A stretch of DNA of 64,000 bases from Ramlibacter terrae. Lineage in GTDB: Bacteria; Pseudomonadota; Gammaproteobacteria; Burkholderiales; Burkholderiaceae_C. The notes below the pieces were generated by a model. That model worked only from the letters and a program-made list of their open reading frames with translations. It was not told the DNA's origin and made no database searches. Below, piece by piece: positions 54,081 through 62,911 of this stretch (position 1 is its first letter; each line of letters opens with the position of its first letter). The DNA is taken from NCBI GenBank assembly GCA_013127575.1, contig CP053418.1, forward strand, positions 5,208,001-5,272,000, read 5' to 3'. A program made the position numbers and the translations under genes.

Positions 54081-55334
54081 TTACGGGCAGGCCGGCACGT
54101 CGCGCGAGCCGATCTTGAACTCCGCCTTCGACAGGCCCAGGGTCTGGTCGACGTTGTCGACCTTGGCCAGCACCTTGTTGTACAGGTTGCCCTGCGCGTC
54201 CTTCACCACTTCGGTGATGAACGTCGTGCCGATGGCCTGCCGGTTCGCATCCAGCTTGACGTCGCCGGTGGGCGTCTTCAGCACCATCTTGTTCAGTGCG
54301 TCGCGGTACTTGGCGTGGTTGCCGGAGAGGTCGCCCTTGACCGCGTCGAGGCCGTCGAGCGCTGCCTTGGTGTTGACGTAGTAGACGTACGCGAACAGCG
54401 AGGGGCTGGGGAAGCCGCCGGCCGATGCCGGATAGGCCGCCTTGTAGTTGGCGACGAACTTCTTCCATTCGGCGCCGTCGTATGCGTCGGCCAGCGGGCC
54501 GGCGGACAACGTGCCCACCAGCGAGTCGCGCTTCTTGCCGCGGTAGTTCAGCACGTCCTGGCTGACCGTGATCGAGCCGCCCAGCAGCGGCTTGTCGCCG
54601 CCGGCCGCTTCGTACTGGTTCAGGAAGTTCACCGCGTCGGCGCCGCCCAGCACCAGCAGCAGCGCGTCGACGTCCTTGGGGATGCGCGCGATGACCGACG
54701 AATAGTCCTTGCCGCCCAGCGGCACCCATGCCTTGACCGGCACCTTGCCGCCGCCCTTGCAGAACTCGGTCATGAAGCCCTGCACCTGCGAGTACGGGAA
54801 GGCGTAGTCCTCGGCGACCACCATCACCTTCTTGTAGCCCTTGGCCAGCGCCGCCTTGCCCGGGCCCACCATCCACTGCGCGCCCTCGGTGTTGAAGCGG
54901 TAGAAGTTCATGCTGGGGTTTTCCAGCGTGGTGGCCTGCGCGCCCGAGCCGCCGTTGATGAAGGTCACCTGCGGCTGCGTCTTCGAGTAGTCCTTGACGG
55001 CGATGCCTTCACCGCCCGACAGCGGGCCGACCAGGATGTCGACCTTGTCCTGCTCCACCAGCTTGCGCGCGGAGTTGACGGCGACGTCGGGCTTGGCGTC
55101 CGACGAGGCCTTGATCATCTCGATCTTGCGGCCGGCGACCGCGCCGCCGCGCTCCTTGATCGCCATCTCGGCGCCGCGCATGCCGTCGGCGCCACCGGCC
55201 GCGAACGGCCCCTCGAGCGTGGCGAGCACGCCCAGCTTGACCGGCGCACCCTGCGCCCAGGCCGCGCCCGAGAGGGTGGCGGCGAATGCGGCAGCCGCGA
55301 TGCTGCCCAGAATGAAACGCTTGCGATGGACCAC
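54081..55334 (-). CDS. Periplasmic substrate-binding protein of the ABC importer (LivK-like)
   Basis: 417 residues, intact. Signal peptide MVHRKRFILGSIAAAAFAAT ending before QGAPVKLGV. Type I periplasmic fold: LEGPFAAGGADGMRGAEMAI, KIEMIKASSDAKPDVAVNSA, DILVGPLSGGEGIAVKDYSK, FINGGSGAQATTLENPSMNF, VMVVAEDYAFPYSQVQGFMT and IARIPKDVDALLLVLGGADA. Such LivK-like proteins bind amino acids but also aromatic acids, amides and urea; the ligand here is unknown. 24 bases after livM. Confidence 0.93.
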   Translation of the reverse strand: MVHRKRFILGSIAAAAFAATLSGAAWAQGAPVKLGVLATLEGPFAAGGADGMRGAEMAIKERGGAVAGRKIEMIKASSDAKPDVAVNSARKLVEQDKVDILVGPLSGGEGIAVKDYSKTQPQVTFINGGSGAQATTLENPSMNFYRFNTEGAQWMVGPGKAALAKGYKKVMVVAEDYAFPYSQVQGFMTEFCKGGGKVPVKAWVPLGGKDYSSVIARIPKDVDALLLVLGGADAVNFLNQYEAAGGDKPLLGGSITVSQDVLNYRGKKRDSLVGTLSAGPLADAYDGAEWKKFVANYKAAYPASAGGFPSPSLFAYVYYVNTKAALDGLDAVKGDLSGNHAKYRDALNKMVLKTPTGDVKLDANRQAIGTTFITEVVKDAQGNLYNKVLAKVDNVDQTLGLSKAEFKIGSRDVPACP

Positions 55335-55358
55335 GCTTGTCTCCTTGGAAATGGGCGG

Positions 55359-56485
55359 CTAGCGCCACGTTGGACTGGCGGCGCCACTGCGCTGCAGGCG
55401 GGACCGGAGCCACGCCCACAGGCCCAGCAGGCCGTCGGGGGAAAACAGGACGATGGCGAGGAACACGCCGCCGATGACGAGGTTGAAGCGCTCGCGGTCG
55501 ATGATGTCGATCGCGAAGGTCTGGAGCAGCACGAACACGAGGGCGCCGAGGAAGGCGCCGATCGGGTGCCGCATGCCGCCGAGCACGGCGATCACCAGGA
55601 TGTTGATCAGCCACGAGGTGCCGACCGAACCGGGGGTGATCAGGCCGTTGTACCAGACGAGCAGGATGCCGCCGACGCCCGCGAGGAAGCCGGAAACCGC
55701 ATAGGCGGCGACACGATGGGCGACCACGTTGTAGCCCAGCGCATTCATGCGGCGCGGGTTGTCGCGGATGCCCTGCAGCGCGATGCCGAAGGGCGCGCGC
55801 ACCGGTACTTGATGAAGAAGTAGCCGGCCAGCGCCGGGGTGAGCGCGAGGAAGTAGAACGGCACCGGCGTGCGCCAGTTGACGCCGAACACGCTCGGCGG
55901 CAGCACGCGCTGGAAACCCCGGAAGCCGTTGAACACCGAGTAGTTCTGCAGCACCAGGTAGTAGAAGGCCACGCCCATGGCCAGCGTGATCATGATGGTG
56001 TAGATGCCTTCGGTGCGCACCGACAGCCAGCCGATCAGGATCGACGATGCGGTGGCAATGGTGAGCGCGAACACCAGCACCACGGCCCAGTGCCAACCGA
56101 GACTGAGCTCGGTGCCGCTGGTGCCGAGGATCGCCGTCGTGTAGCCGGCGATCCCGGCGACCGTCATCTGCGCCAGCGACACCATGCCGCCGTAGCCGGC
56201 GAGGAAGGTGAGGGAGAGGCCGACCAGCCCGAGCGCCAGCGCCTGCGCGGCGACCCGGAAGGTGAGGAAGGGCGAGGCCACGAAGGGGAACACCAGCAGC
56301 GCGAGCATCACCAGCACGTGGCGCGGCGACAGCGTGCGCCACAGGAACTTGAGCCAGCGCGGCGCGTTGCTGTCGGCGTACGGGTCGGGTTCGGCCTCGA
56401 CCACGCGCAGCGGCGGGCGTTGCTGCGGCAGGGCCGTGCCGGCCGCCGCGGAGTTCATGGCCTTGCGCCAGTGGGCGGCGCTCAT
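55359..56485 (-). CDS. livM: ABC importer permease LivM
   Basis: Inner-membrane permease, about 375 residues. A hydrophilic N-terminal extension (MSAAHWRKAMNSAAAGTALP to NAPRWLKFLWRT) precedes the membrane domain: LALLVFPFVASPFLTFRVAA, LSLTFLAGYGGMVSLAQMTV (the LivM hallmark), IRDNPRRMNALGYNVVAHRV (EAA-like coupling loop) and FLAGVGGILLVWYNGLITPG. One break near 55806 restores at CCAGG (FIKYQVRAPFGIAL). The ATG at 56485 overlaps the livH stop (ATGA). Confidence 0.93.
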
Positions 56486-57427
56486 GCCGGCCTCCCCATG
56501 ATGCCGCGCGGGCGGAAGGCCAGCACGAGGATGAGGATCAGGAAGGTGAAGACGACGCTGTACGTCGGCGCGTAGGCGAGGCCGTAGGTCTCGGCCAGCC
56601 CGAGGATCGCCGCGCCGATGGCGGCGCCGACCACGCTGCCCATGCCGCCGACGATCACCACGATCAGCGAGGCGAGCAGCAGGCGCGTGTCTTCGCCCGG
56701 CACCATCGACAGTTCGACGGCGCCGATCACGCCGCCGAGGCCGGCAGGCCCGCGCCCAGCGCGAAGGTGATGGCGAACACCAGGTTGACGTTGACGCCGG
56801 CCGCCGAGAGCATCGCGCGGTCGTCGACACCGGCTCGGATCATCATCCCGACACGCGTGCGATTGAGCAGCAGCCAGAGCCCGACGCCGATCGCGATGCC
56901 CATCCCGAGCAGGCTGAGCCGGTAGGCCGAGTAGGCGTTGATGATCGGGATGCCGCGGATCGGGCCTTGCAGCAGGGCCGGCGCTTCCATCTGGTGGACC
57001 TGGCCGGTGAAGATCCACAGCAGCACGTCGGCGATGACGATCGACAGGCCGATGGTCACCATCGTCTGGCGCAGGTCCTGGTTCTGCATGTGCCGCAGGA
57101 TCAGCAGCTGCATCAGCAGGCCGGCGAGCGCCGCCACCAGGAAGCCGGCGGCCACCGCCAGGATCCACCAGCCCGTGCGCTCGGCGACGAAGAAGCCGAT
57201 GTAGCCGCCCAGCAGGTAGAGCGAGCCGTGCGCCAGGTTCACGTTGCGCATCAGACCGAACACCAGCGTGAAGCCGGCGGCGACGATGAAGTACAGCGAG
57301 CCGAGCGTCAATCCATTGAGCAGCGTGACGAGGAACAGGCGCGTGTTGTCGAATAGCGCCCACAGCGAGAACACCGCGATCGGCCCCCGATCAGCAGCCA
57401 CGGCCAGAACTTCGCGTGCCGGTTCAT
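56482..57427 (-). CDS. livH: ABC importer permease LivH
   Basis: Partner permease, about 315 residues: LLNGLTLGSLYFIVAAGFTL, GLMRNVNLAHGSLYLLGGYI (LivH hallmark), TRVGMMIRAGVDDRAMLSAA, GVNVNLVFAITFALGAGLAG and VVIVGGMGSVVGAAIGAAIL. Breaks: near 57388 in a G/C-run (LLIGGPIAVFSLW) and near 56745 at CCTGG. The ATG at 57427 (MNRHAKFWPWLL) overlaps the stop of the upstream amidohydrolase as ATGA, tying importer and hydrolase expression together. Confidence 0.93.
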
Positions 57428-58706
57428 GCAGCCATCCTCAACTGGCGCTCCGATTCCACCAGCGGGCTCTTGGCGAACCGGCCGTCCTTCATCACCGCCG
57501 GGATCCGCTTCGGGTCGCGCAGGATCGCGATGTTGGCCAGCGGGTCGCCGTCGACCAGCAGCAGGTCGGCGAGGAAGCCTTCCTTGACTGGCCCAGCTCG
57601 TGGCCGCGCATCATGATCTCGCCGCCGTACACGGTGGTGGAGCGGATCGCCTCCGTCGGCGTCATGCCCGGGTAGCGCACGAAGAACTCGAGGTCGCGGG
57701 CGTTCTGGCAATGCGGCGTGAAGGCGAAGCCGTAGTCGCCGCCCGGCAGGATGCGGATGCCGCGCCGGTGCATGGCCCGCAGCGAATCGATGGCGGCGTC
57801 CCACTCGTGCTGGTAGCCCATCTTCACGGCCATGGCGTTGGTGATGCCGAACGCTTCGGCCTCGTGCAGCATCGCGTACAGGATGGCGATGCCGGGCGCG
57901 ACGAACACGCGGCCCTTGGCGGCCTCCAGCATGTCGAGCGTCTCTTCGTCGGTGTAGCTCGCGTGGTAGATCACGTCGATGCCGTGCCGCAGCGCCTGCT
58001 TGACCGACGCGGCGGAGCGCGCGTGCGCCGTGCCGCGCTTGCCGCGCACGCGCACTTCGTCCATGGCGGCGGCCACTTCGGCGTCGCTCATCCACGTGGT
58101 GTCGGCGGGCGAATCGGGCGTGAAGTTGTCGCCCGAGAGATTGAGCTTGATCGAGTCGACGCCGTACTTCAGGAACATGCGCACGACCTTGCGCATCTCG
58201 TCGGCGCTGTTGACGTTGACGCCGAAGCTGAATTCGGGGAAGGGCAGGTGCGGCAGCGTCTCGTCGCCCAGGCCGCCCGGCACGGTGATCTCTGGCTCGC
58301 CGCGAGATAGCGCGGGCCGGGGATCTGGCCGCTGTTGATCGCGTTGCGGATCACCACGTCGAGCCGTGGCTTGGCGCAGGCCGCACCGACGCAGGACGTG
58401 AAGCCCGCCTCGAGGTAGCGCTTGGCGACCTTGGCGCACCACAGCACGTGCTCTTCGAGCGGCATGCGCTGGATGGCGCTGAGCGTGGCGGCGTCGTTCC
58501 GGGAGAAGTGCGTGTGGGCCTCGCACATGCCGGGCATCAGCGTGGCGCCGGCGCCGTCGATCACCGTCGCCGGGCCGCCGCTGACCGAACCGCCGGAACG
58601 GCTGACGCGCCGGATGCGGTTCCCTTCGACCAGCACGCTGCCCATCCAGGGGCGCGGCGCCGCCGCCTTCGAGGATGCGGACGTTCGTGAACAGGACGCT
58701 TTCCAT
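57424..58706 (-). CDS. Amidohydrolase (imidazolonepropionase-like), second tandem copy
   Basis: Metal-dependent hydrolase of about 428 residues. MESVLFTNVRILEGGGAAPW, LMPGMCEAHTHFSRNDAATL (metal-binding HTH), SCVGAACAKPRLDVVIRNAI, SQEITVPGGLGDETLPHLPF, DSIKLNLSGDNFTP (Lys ligand region), GTAHARSAASVKQALRHGID (His), ILPGGDYGFAFTPHCQNARD (Asp) and GFLADLLLVDGDPLANIAIL. Homologous along its whole length to the gene at 58724. Three breaks, near 57588, 58299 and 58640, restore at CCWGG. 17 bases after the first copy; it overlaps livH. Likely cleaves a cyclic or linear amide brought in by the importer (inference). Confidence 0.9.
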
Positions 58707-58723
58707 GTCTGGCCTCCGTGACT

Positions 58724-60029
58724 TCAGGCGGCCCAGCGCGTCTCGGCGCGGGCGGGGACACCGGGGCGCAGCGGCGGCGCGCGGTGGAAGGCGCCGTCCT
58801 TCATGACGGCCGAGGATGCGGCGCTTGTCCTGCAGCACCGCGATGTCTTCGAGCGGGTCGCCGTCGATCAGCAGCAGGTCGGCGAGGAAGCCTTCCTGCA
58901 CCTTGCCGATGCTGTTCGGCCCCGGGCGCATCATCGGCGCGCCCCACGACGTGGCGGACAGCAGCGCCTCCATCGTCGACATGCCGAGGACCTTGACGAA
59001 GTACTCGAGGTCTTTCGCGTTGGTGCCGTGCGGCGTCCGGCGCGAAGCCGTAGTCGCCGCCGGGCAGGATGCGCACATCGCGACGGCGCAGCGCCTTCAT
59101 GGTTTCGATCGCCGCTTCGAGCTCGCGGAAGTAGCCCATGCCGCGCGCGACTTCCGGCGTGATGCCGAACTCGGACGCGTTGTGGCAGGTGTTGATCAGC
59201 CAGGCGAGGCCGGGCGCGATGAAGTGCTCGCGCTTGTGCTGCTCCAGCAGGTCGAGCGCTTCCTCGTCGGCGAAGCTGGCGTGGTAGATCACGTCGATGC
59301 CCAGGCGCACGCACTGCTTGATCGACTTGGTGGAACGCGCATGGGCGGCGACGCGCTTGCCCCGGGTCTTGGCTTCTTCCACGCAGGTGGCGATCTCCAC
59401 TTCGGTGAACTGCGAGTCCTCGCTGGAGAAGCCGGTGATCGATTCGCCCGACAGGTTGATCTTGAGCGTGTCGACCCCGTACTTGGCGAACATGCGCACG
59501 CAGCGCCGCATCTCCTCGGCGCCGCTGACCACCGCGCCGAAAGCGAACTCGGACTGGGGCAGGTGCGGCTGCGTGGTGTCGCCCAGGCCTCCCGGCACCG
59601 TGATCTCTGGCTGGCCGCCGGTAGCGCGGTCCGATGATGGTCCCGTCGTTGATCGCGTTGCGGATCACCACGTCGAGCCGCGGCTTGGCGCAGGCGGCGC
59701 CGACGCACGACGTCCAGCCCATGTCGAGATAGGTCTTGGCGACTTCGGCGCACCAGAGGATGTGCTCCTCGGGCGGCATGCGCTGGATCGAGTCGAGGTC
59801 CGGCTGGTTGTTCCGGGAGAAGTGCGTGTGCGCCTCGACCATGCCCGGCATCAGGAAGGCGCCGGCGCCATCGACGGTCGTCACGCCGTTCGCGGCGGGC
59901 TGCCGCGCGCCCCATGCGTTGCGCTGCACGCGGGCGATGCGCTTGCCCTGCACGAGCACCTCGCCCCTGGTAGGGCTGGTCGCCCGATCCGTCGAAGATG
60001 CGGACGTTGGTGAACAACACGTCGGCCAT
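58724..60029 (-). CDS. Amidohydrolase (imidazolonepropionase-like), first tandem copy
   Basis: About 435 residues. MADVLFTNVRIFDGSGDQPY, LMPGMVEAHTHFSRNNQPDL (HTH), TSCVGAACAKPRLDVVIRNA, SQEITVPGGLGDTTQPHLPQ, DTLKINLSGESITG (Lys), VAAHARSTKSIKQCVRLGID (His), ILPGGDYGFAWTPHGTNAKD (Asp) and GFLADLLLIDGDPLEDIAVL. No signal peptide, so cytoplasmic. Breaks near 58809, 59037, 59607, 59617 and 59967 all fall at CCWGG-derived sites. Its metal ligands are conserved with the second copy; the residues between differ, which suggests different substrates or successive steps. Confidence 0.9.
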
Positions 60030-60048
60030 GGGATGTCCTCGTTTCGTT

Positions 60049-60841
60049 TCAGCGTTGGGTGGGGAGGAACTGGCGCAGCTCACGCGCGCACTCCTCCGGC
60101 CGCTCCACCGGGGTCCAGTGGCCGCAGCGCGGAGCGCCACGGTGCGCACGCTCTTCGCGCCGGTGAGGCGCTCGGCCATCGCACGCACCGACTGCGGCGG
60201 GGCGACCACGTCTTCGTCGCCGGTGACGAGCAGCGTCGGCGCCTCGATGCGCTCCACCGTCGCCGGCACCGTGCCGGCCAGTGCGTCGCAGTTGCGGGCG
60301 TAGCCGTCCGGGTCCTGCCGCATCAGGCTTTCGCGCACGAAGGCCGTCGAGACCGGCAGCCGCTGCCGCGTGTCGGCGGAGACCGAGGCATTGACGAGCG
60401 CCAGCGCGATGTCGTGCATGCCGCGCACGCCTTCGCTGCGCGCCTTCTCGCCCCGGGTGCGGATGTTGGTGCGGGCCGCGTCGGGCGGCGCGACCAGCGG
60501 GCCGAACAGCGCCAGGCTGCGCACCAGCCGCGGCTGCGCTACAGCGAGGTGCTGCGCGACGATCGTCCCCATCGAGTGGGCGAGGATGTGGGCGCGGCTG
60601 ACGTTCAGGCGCTGGCACACGGCGATCACCGCCTCGCACATCTTCTCGATCGTGAGCGTGCCGCCCGCCGCCGCGGAGCGGCCGCTGCCCGGCAGGTCGA
60701 TGCGGATCACGCGGTAGCCGCCGAGGGCAGCCATGACGGGCGTCCGGTGTTGGAGTCGCCGCCCAGCCCGTGGAGGCACACGACGGTGTCGCCTTCGCCT
60801 TCGTCTTCCACGGCCAGCCGGTCGATCAGGTGCAGGGGCAT
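60049..60841 (-). CDS. Alpha/beta hydrolase
   Basis: About 264 residues: TVVCLHGLGGDSNTWTPVMA (oxyanion), VIRIDLPGSGRSAAAGGTLT, AHILAHSMGTIVAQHLAVAQ (nucleophile Ser in HSMG), APTLLVTGDEDVVAPPQSVR (Asp) and ALPRCGHWTPVERPEECARE (His). This pattern is close to 3-oxoadipate enol-lactonase-type enzymes, so lactone or ester cleavage is plausible. Breaks near 60130 and 60752 (CCTGG, SNTWTPVM). It lies 10 bases after the FAH-like gene. Confidence 0.88.
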
Positions 60842-60851
60842 CGCGTCGGCC

Positions 60852-61742
60852 TCAGGCGTAGTCGAACAGGTTGTCGATGGCGCCGACGCCGTCGATCTCG
60901 ATGCGCATGCGGTCGCCCGCCTGCAGCCACTTCGGCGGCTGGAAGCCCATGCCGACGCCGGACGGCGTGCCGGTGGCGATGATGTCACCGGGCAGCAGCG
61001 TGATGCCGCGCGAGCAGGTCTCGATCAGCGTCGGAATGTCGAAGATCAGGTCACGGGTGTGGCCGTCCTGGCGCAGTTCGGTCCGGCCGTCCTTCGTGGT
61101 CAGCCAGGCGCGCACGCGCGTGTTGCGGCCGTCGACCGCATCGGCCGTGACGATCCGGGGACCCATCGGGCAGAAGGTGTCGAAGCTCTTGCCCAGCTCC
61201 CATTGCTGGTGCCGCACCTGCACGTCGCGCGCCGTGACGTCGTTGAGCACCGTGTAGCCGAAGACGTAGTCCATCGCTCGGCCGCGGCTGATGTTGCGTC
61301 CGCGCTTGCCGATGACCACGGCGAGTTCGGCCTCGTAGTCGATCTGGCTGCTGATCGACGGCTCGGGCATGCGCACGGTGGCGTGCGGGCCGGTGACCGA
61401 CTCGGGAAACTTCGTGAAGATGATCGGCCACTCGTCGAGCTTCTGCGGGAGCGACTCGCGAAAAACCGTGGTGGCGAGTTCGGCCGCATGCGCGCGGTAG
61501 TTGCGGCCGGCGCAGAACAGGTTCCGGCGCGGCTGCGGGATGGGCGCGACAAGGGTGACGACGTCGACCGGCAGGCGCGGGCCGGCTTCACGCGGCAGGC
61601 CATCGCCCTGCGCCAGCCGCTCGATGATCTCCAGCACGCCGCGCGCGCCATCGGCCACCGCCAGCGGCGTGACCTCGAGGCCATCGTCGGAGACGGTGCC
61701 CGCTTGCAGGCGACCGCCCCACTGCCACGATGCAATGCGCAT
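60852..61742 (-). CDS. Fumarylacetoacetate hydrolase-family protein
   Basis: 296 residues, intact, first gene of the long operon. FCAGRNYRAHAAELATTVFR, IIFTKFPESVTGPHATVRMP, QIDYEAELAVVIGKRGRNIS (metal ligands D-x-E-x-E), VFGYTVLNDVTARDVQVRHQ, GKSFDTFCPMGPRIVTADAV and GDIIATGTPSGVGMGFQPPK match the FAH/HpcE group, which hydrolyses, decarboxylates or hydrates 1,3-dicarbonyl or enol acids. The start MRIASWQWGG at 61742 has GGGGAG 6 bases upstream. Divergent from the TetR regulator, 140 bases apart. Confidence 0.93.
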   Translation of the reverse strand: MRIASWQWGGRLQAGTVSDDGLEVTPLAVADGARGVLEIIERLAQGDGLPREAGPRLPVDVVTLVAPIPQPRRNLFCAGRNYRAHAAELATTVFRESLPQKLDEWPIIFTKFPESVTGPHATVRMPEPSISSQIDYEAELAVVIGKRGRNISRGRAMDYVFGYTVLNDVTARDVQVRHQQWELGKSFDTFCPMGPRIVTADAVDGRNTRVRAWLTTKDGRTELRQDGHTRDLIFDIPTLIETCSRGITLLPGDIIATGTPSGVGMGFQPPKWLQAGDRMRIEIDGVGAIDNLFDYA

Positions 61743-61815
61743 GGATGTCTCCCCCATATCGCCGGCACTTGCCACGCGCTTCGTTACCGGCGATGGTGAG
61801 ACACCAAGACCAATA

Positions 61816-61831
61816 TGAGACAGGTATCTCA
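61816..61831. promoter_or_regulatory. Candidate TetR operator
   Basis: TGAGA-CAGGTA-TCTCA is a perfect inverted repeat between the divergent FAH-like and TetR genes. TGAGACA also occurs at 61796-61802, exactly 20 bases upstream of the same heptamer here (61816-61822). The position suits autoregulation and control of the operon. Confidence 0.5.
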
Positions 61832-61882
61832 AAAGCGTCGGTGCATGATAGGCACAACCGCGGTGCAGCAGCAATTGGGAAA

Positions 61883-62563
61883 ATGCAGGCATCGTCTACG
61901 GAGTTACCCTTGCCCCGATCGAAGTACCAGCCTTCTCAACCGGCCGTTCCGCCCGCGAGCGGCGTGCGCGCATCGACCTTCAAGCTGCTGCTCGACACGG
62001 CCATGGACCTCATCCAGCAGGACGGCCACATTCCGTCGGTGGCCGAGGTGGCAGTGCGCTCCAATGTCTCGCGCGCCACCGCCTACCGCTACTTCCCCAG
62101 CCGCAGCGCGCTGATCACCAGCGTGATCGACGCGTCCCTCGGCCCGGTGCGCAAGCTGGCCGCCGACGACCGCAAGGGCCGCGAGCGGGTGCATGAACTG
62201 TTCAAGTCCACCTTTCCGCGCTTCAAGGAGTTCGAGCCGCAACTGCGCGCCGCGGCGCAGCTCGCGCTGGAGCAATGGGCGCTGCAGCGCGCGGGTTTGC
62301 TGGAGGAGGAACCGTACCGGCGCGGCCACCGCATCGGCATCCTGGAACACGCGCTGGAGCCGCTGAAGCCCGACCTGACGCCGGCCGCGCGCGAGCGCCT
62401 GCACAAGGCGCTGTCGGTGATCTACGGCATCGAGTCGTACGCCATCCTCAAGGACATGTGGGGCCCGGGCGACCGCGACCTGGAGAAGACGGTGATGTGG
62501 ATGGCCGACGCGCTGATCGATGCCAGCGTGCGGGAAGGATCGGGAAAGAAGGGCGCTGCGTAA
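61883..62563 (+). CDS. TetR-family transcriptional regulator
   Basis: 226 residues from the ATG at 61883 (MQASSTELPLPRSK). The DNA-binding helices are at ~30-80: FKLLLDTAMDLIQQDGHIPS, VAEVAVRSNVSRATAYRYFP and SRSALITSVIDASLG (typical TetR spacing of helix-turn-helix and YRYFPS). The C-terminal part (~100-220), rich in helices (LRAAAQLALEQWALQRAGLL, LHKALSVIYGIESYAILKDM), binds the inducer. It is divergent from the 15-gene operon and so the likely repressor. The frame is open upstream to 61730, but no initiation site there is convincing. Confidence 0.92.
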   Translation: MQASSTELPLPRSKYQPSQPAVPPASGVRASTFKLLLDTAMDLIQQDGHIPSVAEVAVRSNVSRATAYRYFPSRSALITSVIDASLGPVRKLAADDRKGRERVHELFKSTFPRFKEFEPQLRAAAQLALEQWALQRAGLLEEEPYRRGHRIGILEHALEPLKPDLTPAARERLHKALSVIYGIESYAILKDMWGPGDRDLEKTVMWMADALIDASVREGSGKKGAA

Positions 62564-62584
62564 CGTCGACGCCGCACGGCGCAC

Positions 62585-62838
62585 CTACCGCGCCAGCATT
62601 CCCGAGGCCACCGCCCACAGCGCCGTGGCCGCCGCCCGGTGGCGACGAGCGCCACCCAGTGCCGCACGCCCAGCGCGCGGCGCGGCGCGGCCTTGCGCTG
62701 CTTCGGCCCGCTGCAGTAGATGCACTGCGCGACATCGAGCGCGTGGTTGGCGCCGCACTCGCTGCACCGCCAGTACGAACGCGCCACGCGCGCGGTGCGC
62801 TGCGGGGTGGCGTGCAGGGGGCTGCAGGTGGTGGTCAT
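62585..62838 (-). CDS. Small zinc-ribbon membrane protein of unknown function
   Basis: About 85 residues. Two CxxC knuckles, WRCSECGANHALDVAQCIYC (positions ~25-45), then a basic linker SGPKQRKAAPRRALGVRHW and one hydrophobic helix ending ALWAVASGMLAR. A single break near 62645 restores at CCTGG (ALVATWAAATALW). It starts at the ATG at 62838 (MTTTCSPLHATPQR), 73 bases downstream of the mnmE stop (same strand). Role unknown. Confidence 0.7.
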
Positions 62839-62911
62839 GGCCGGGAGTCTTCCTTCTGCGAGATCCGCAGGCATGGCCAGTTTGGACGACAGCCGTGACG
62901 CGCGCGTGACG

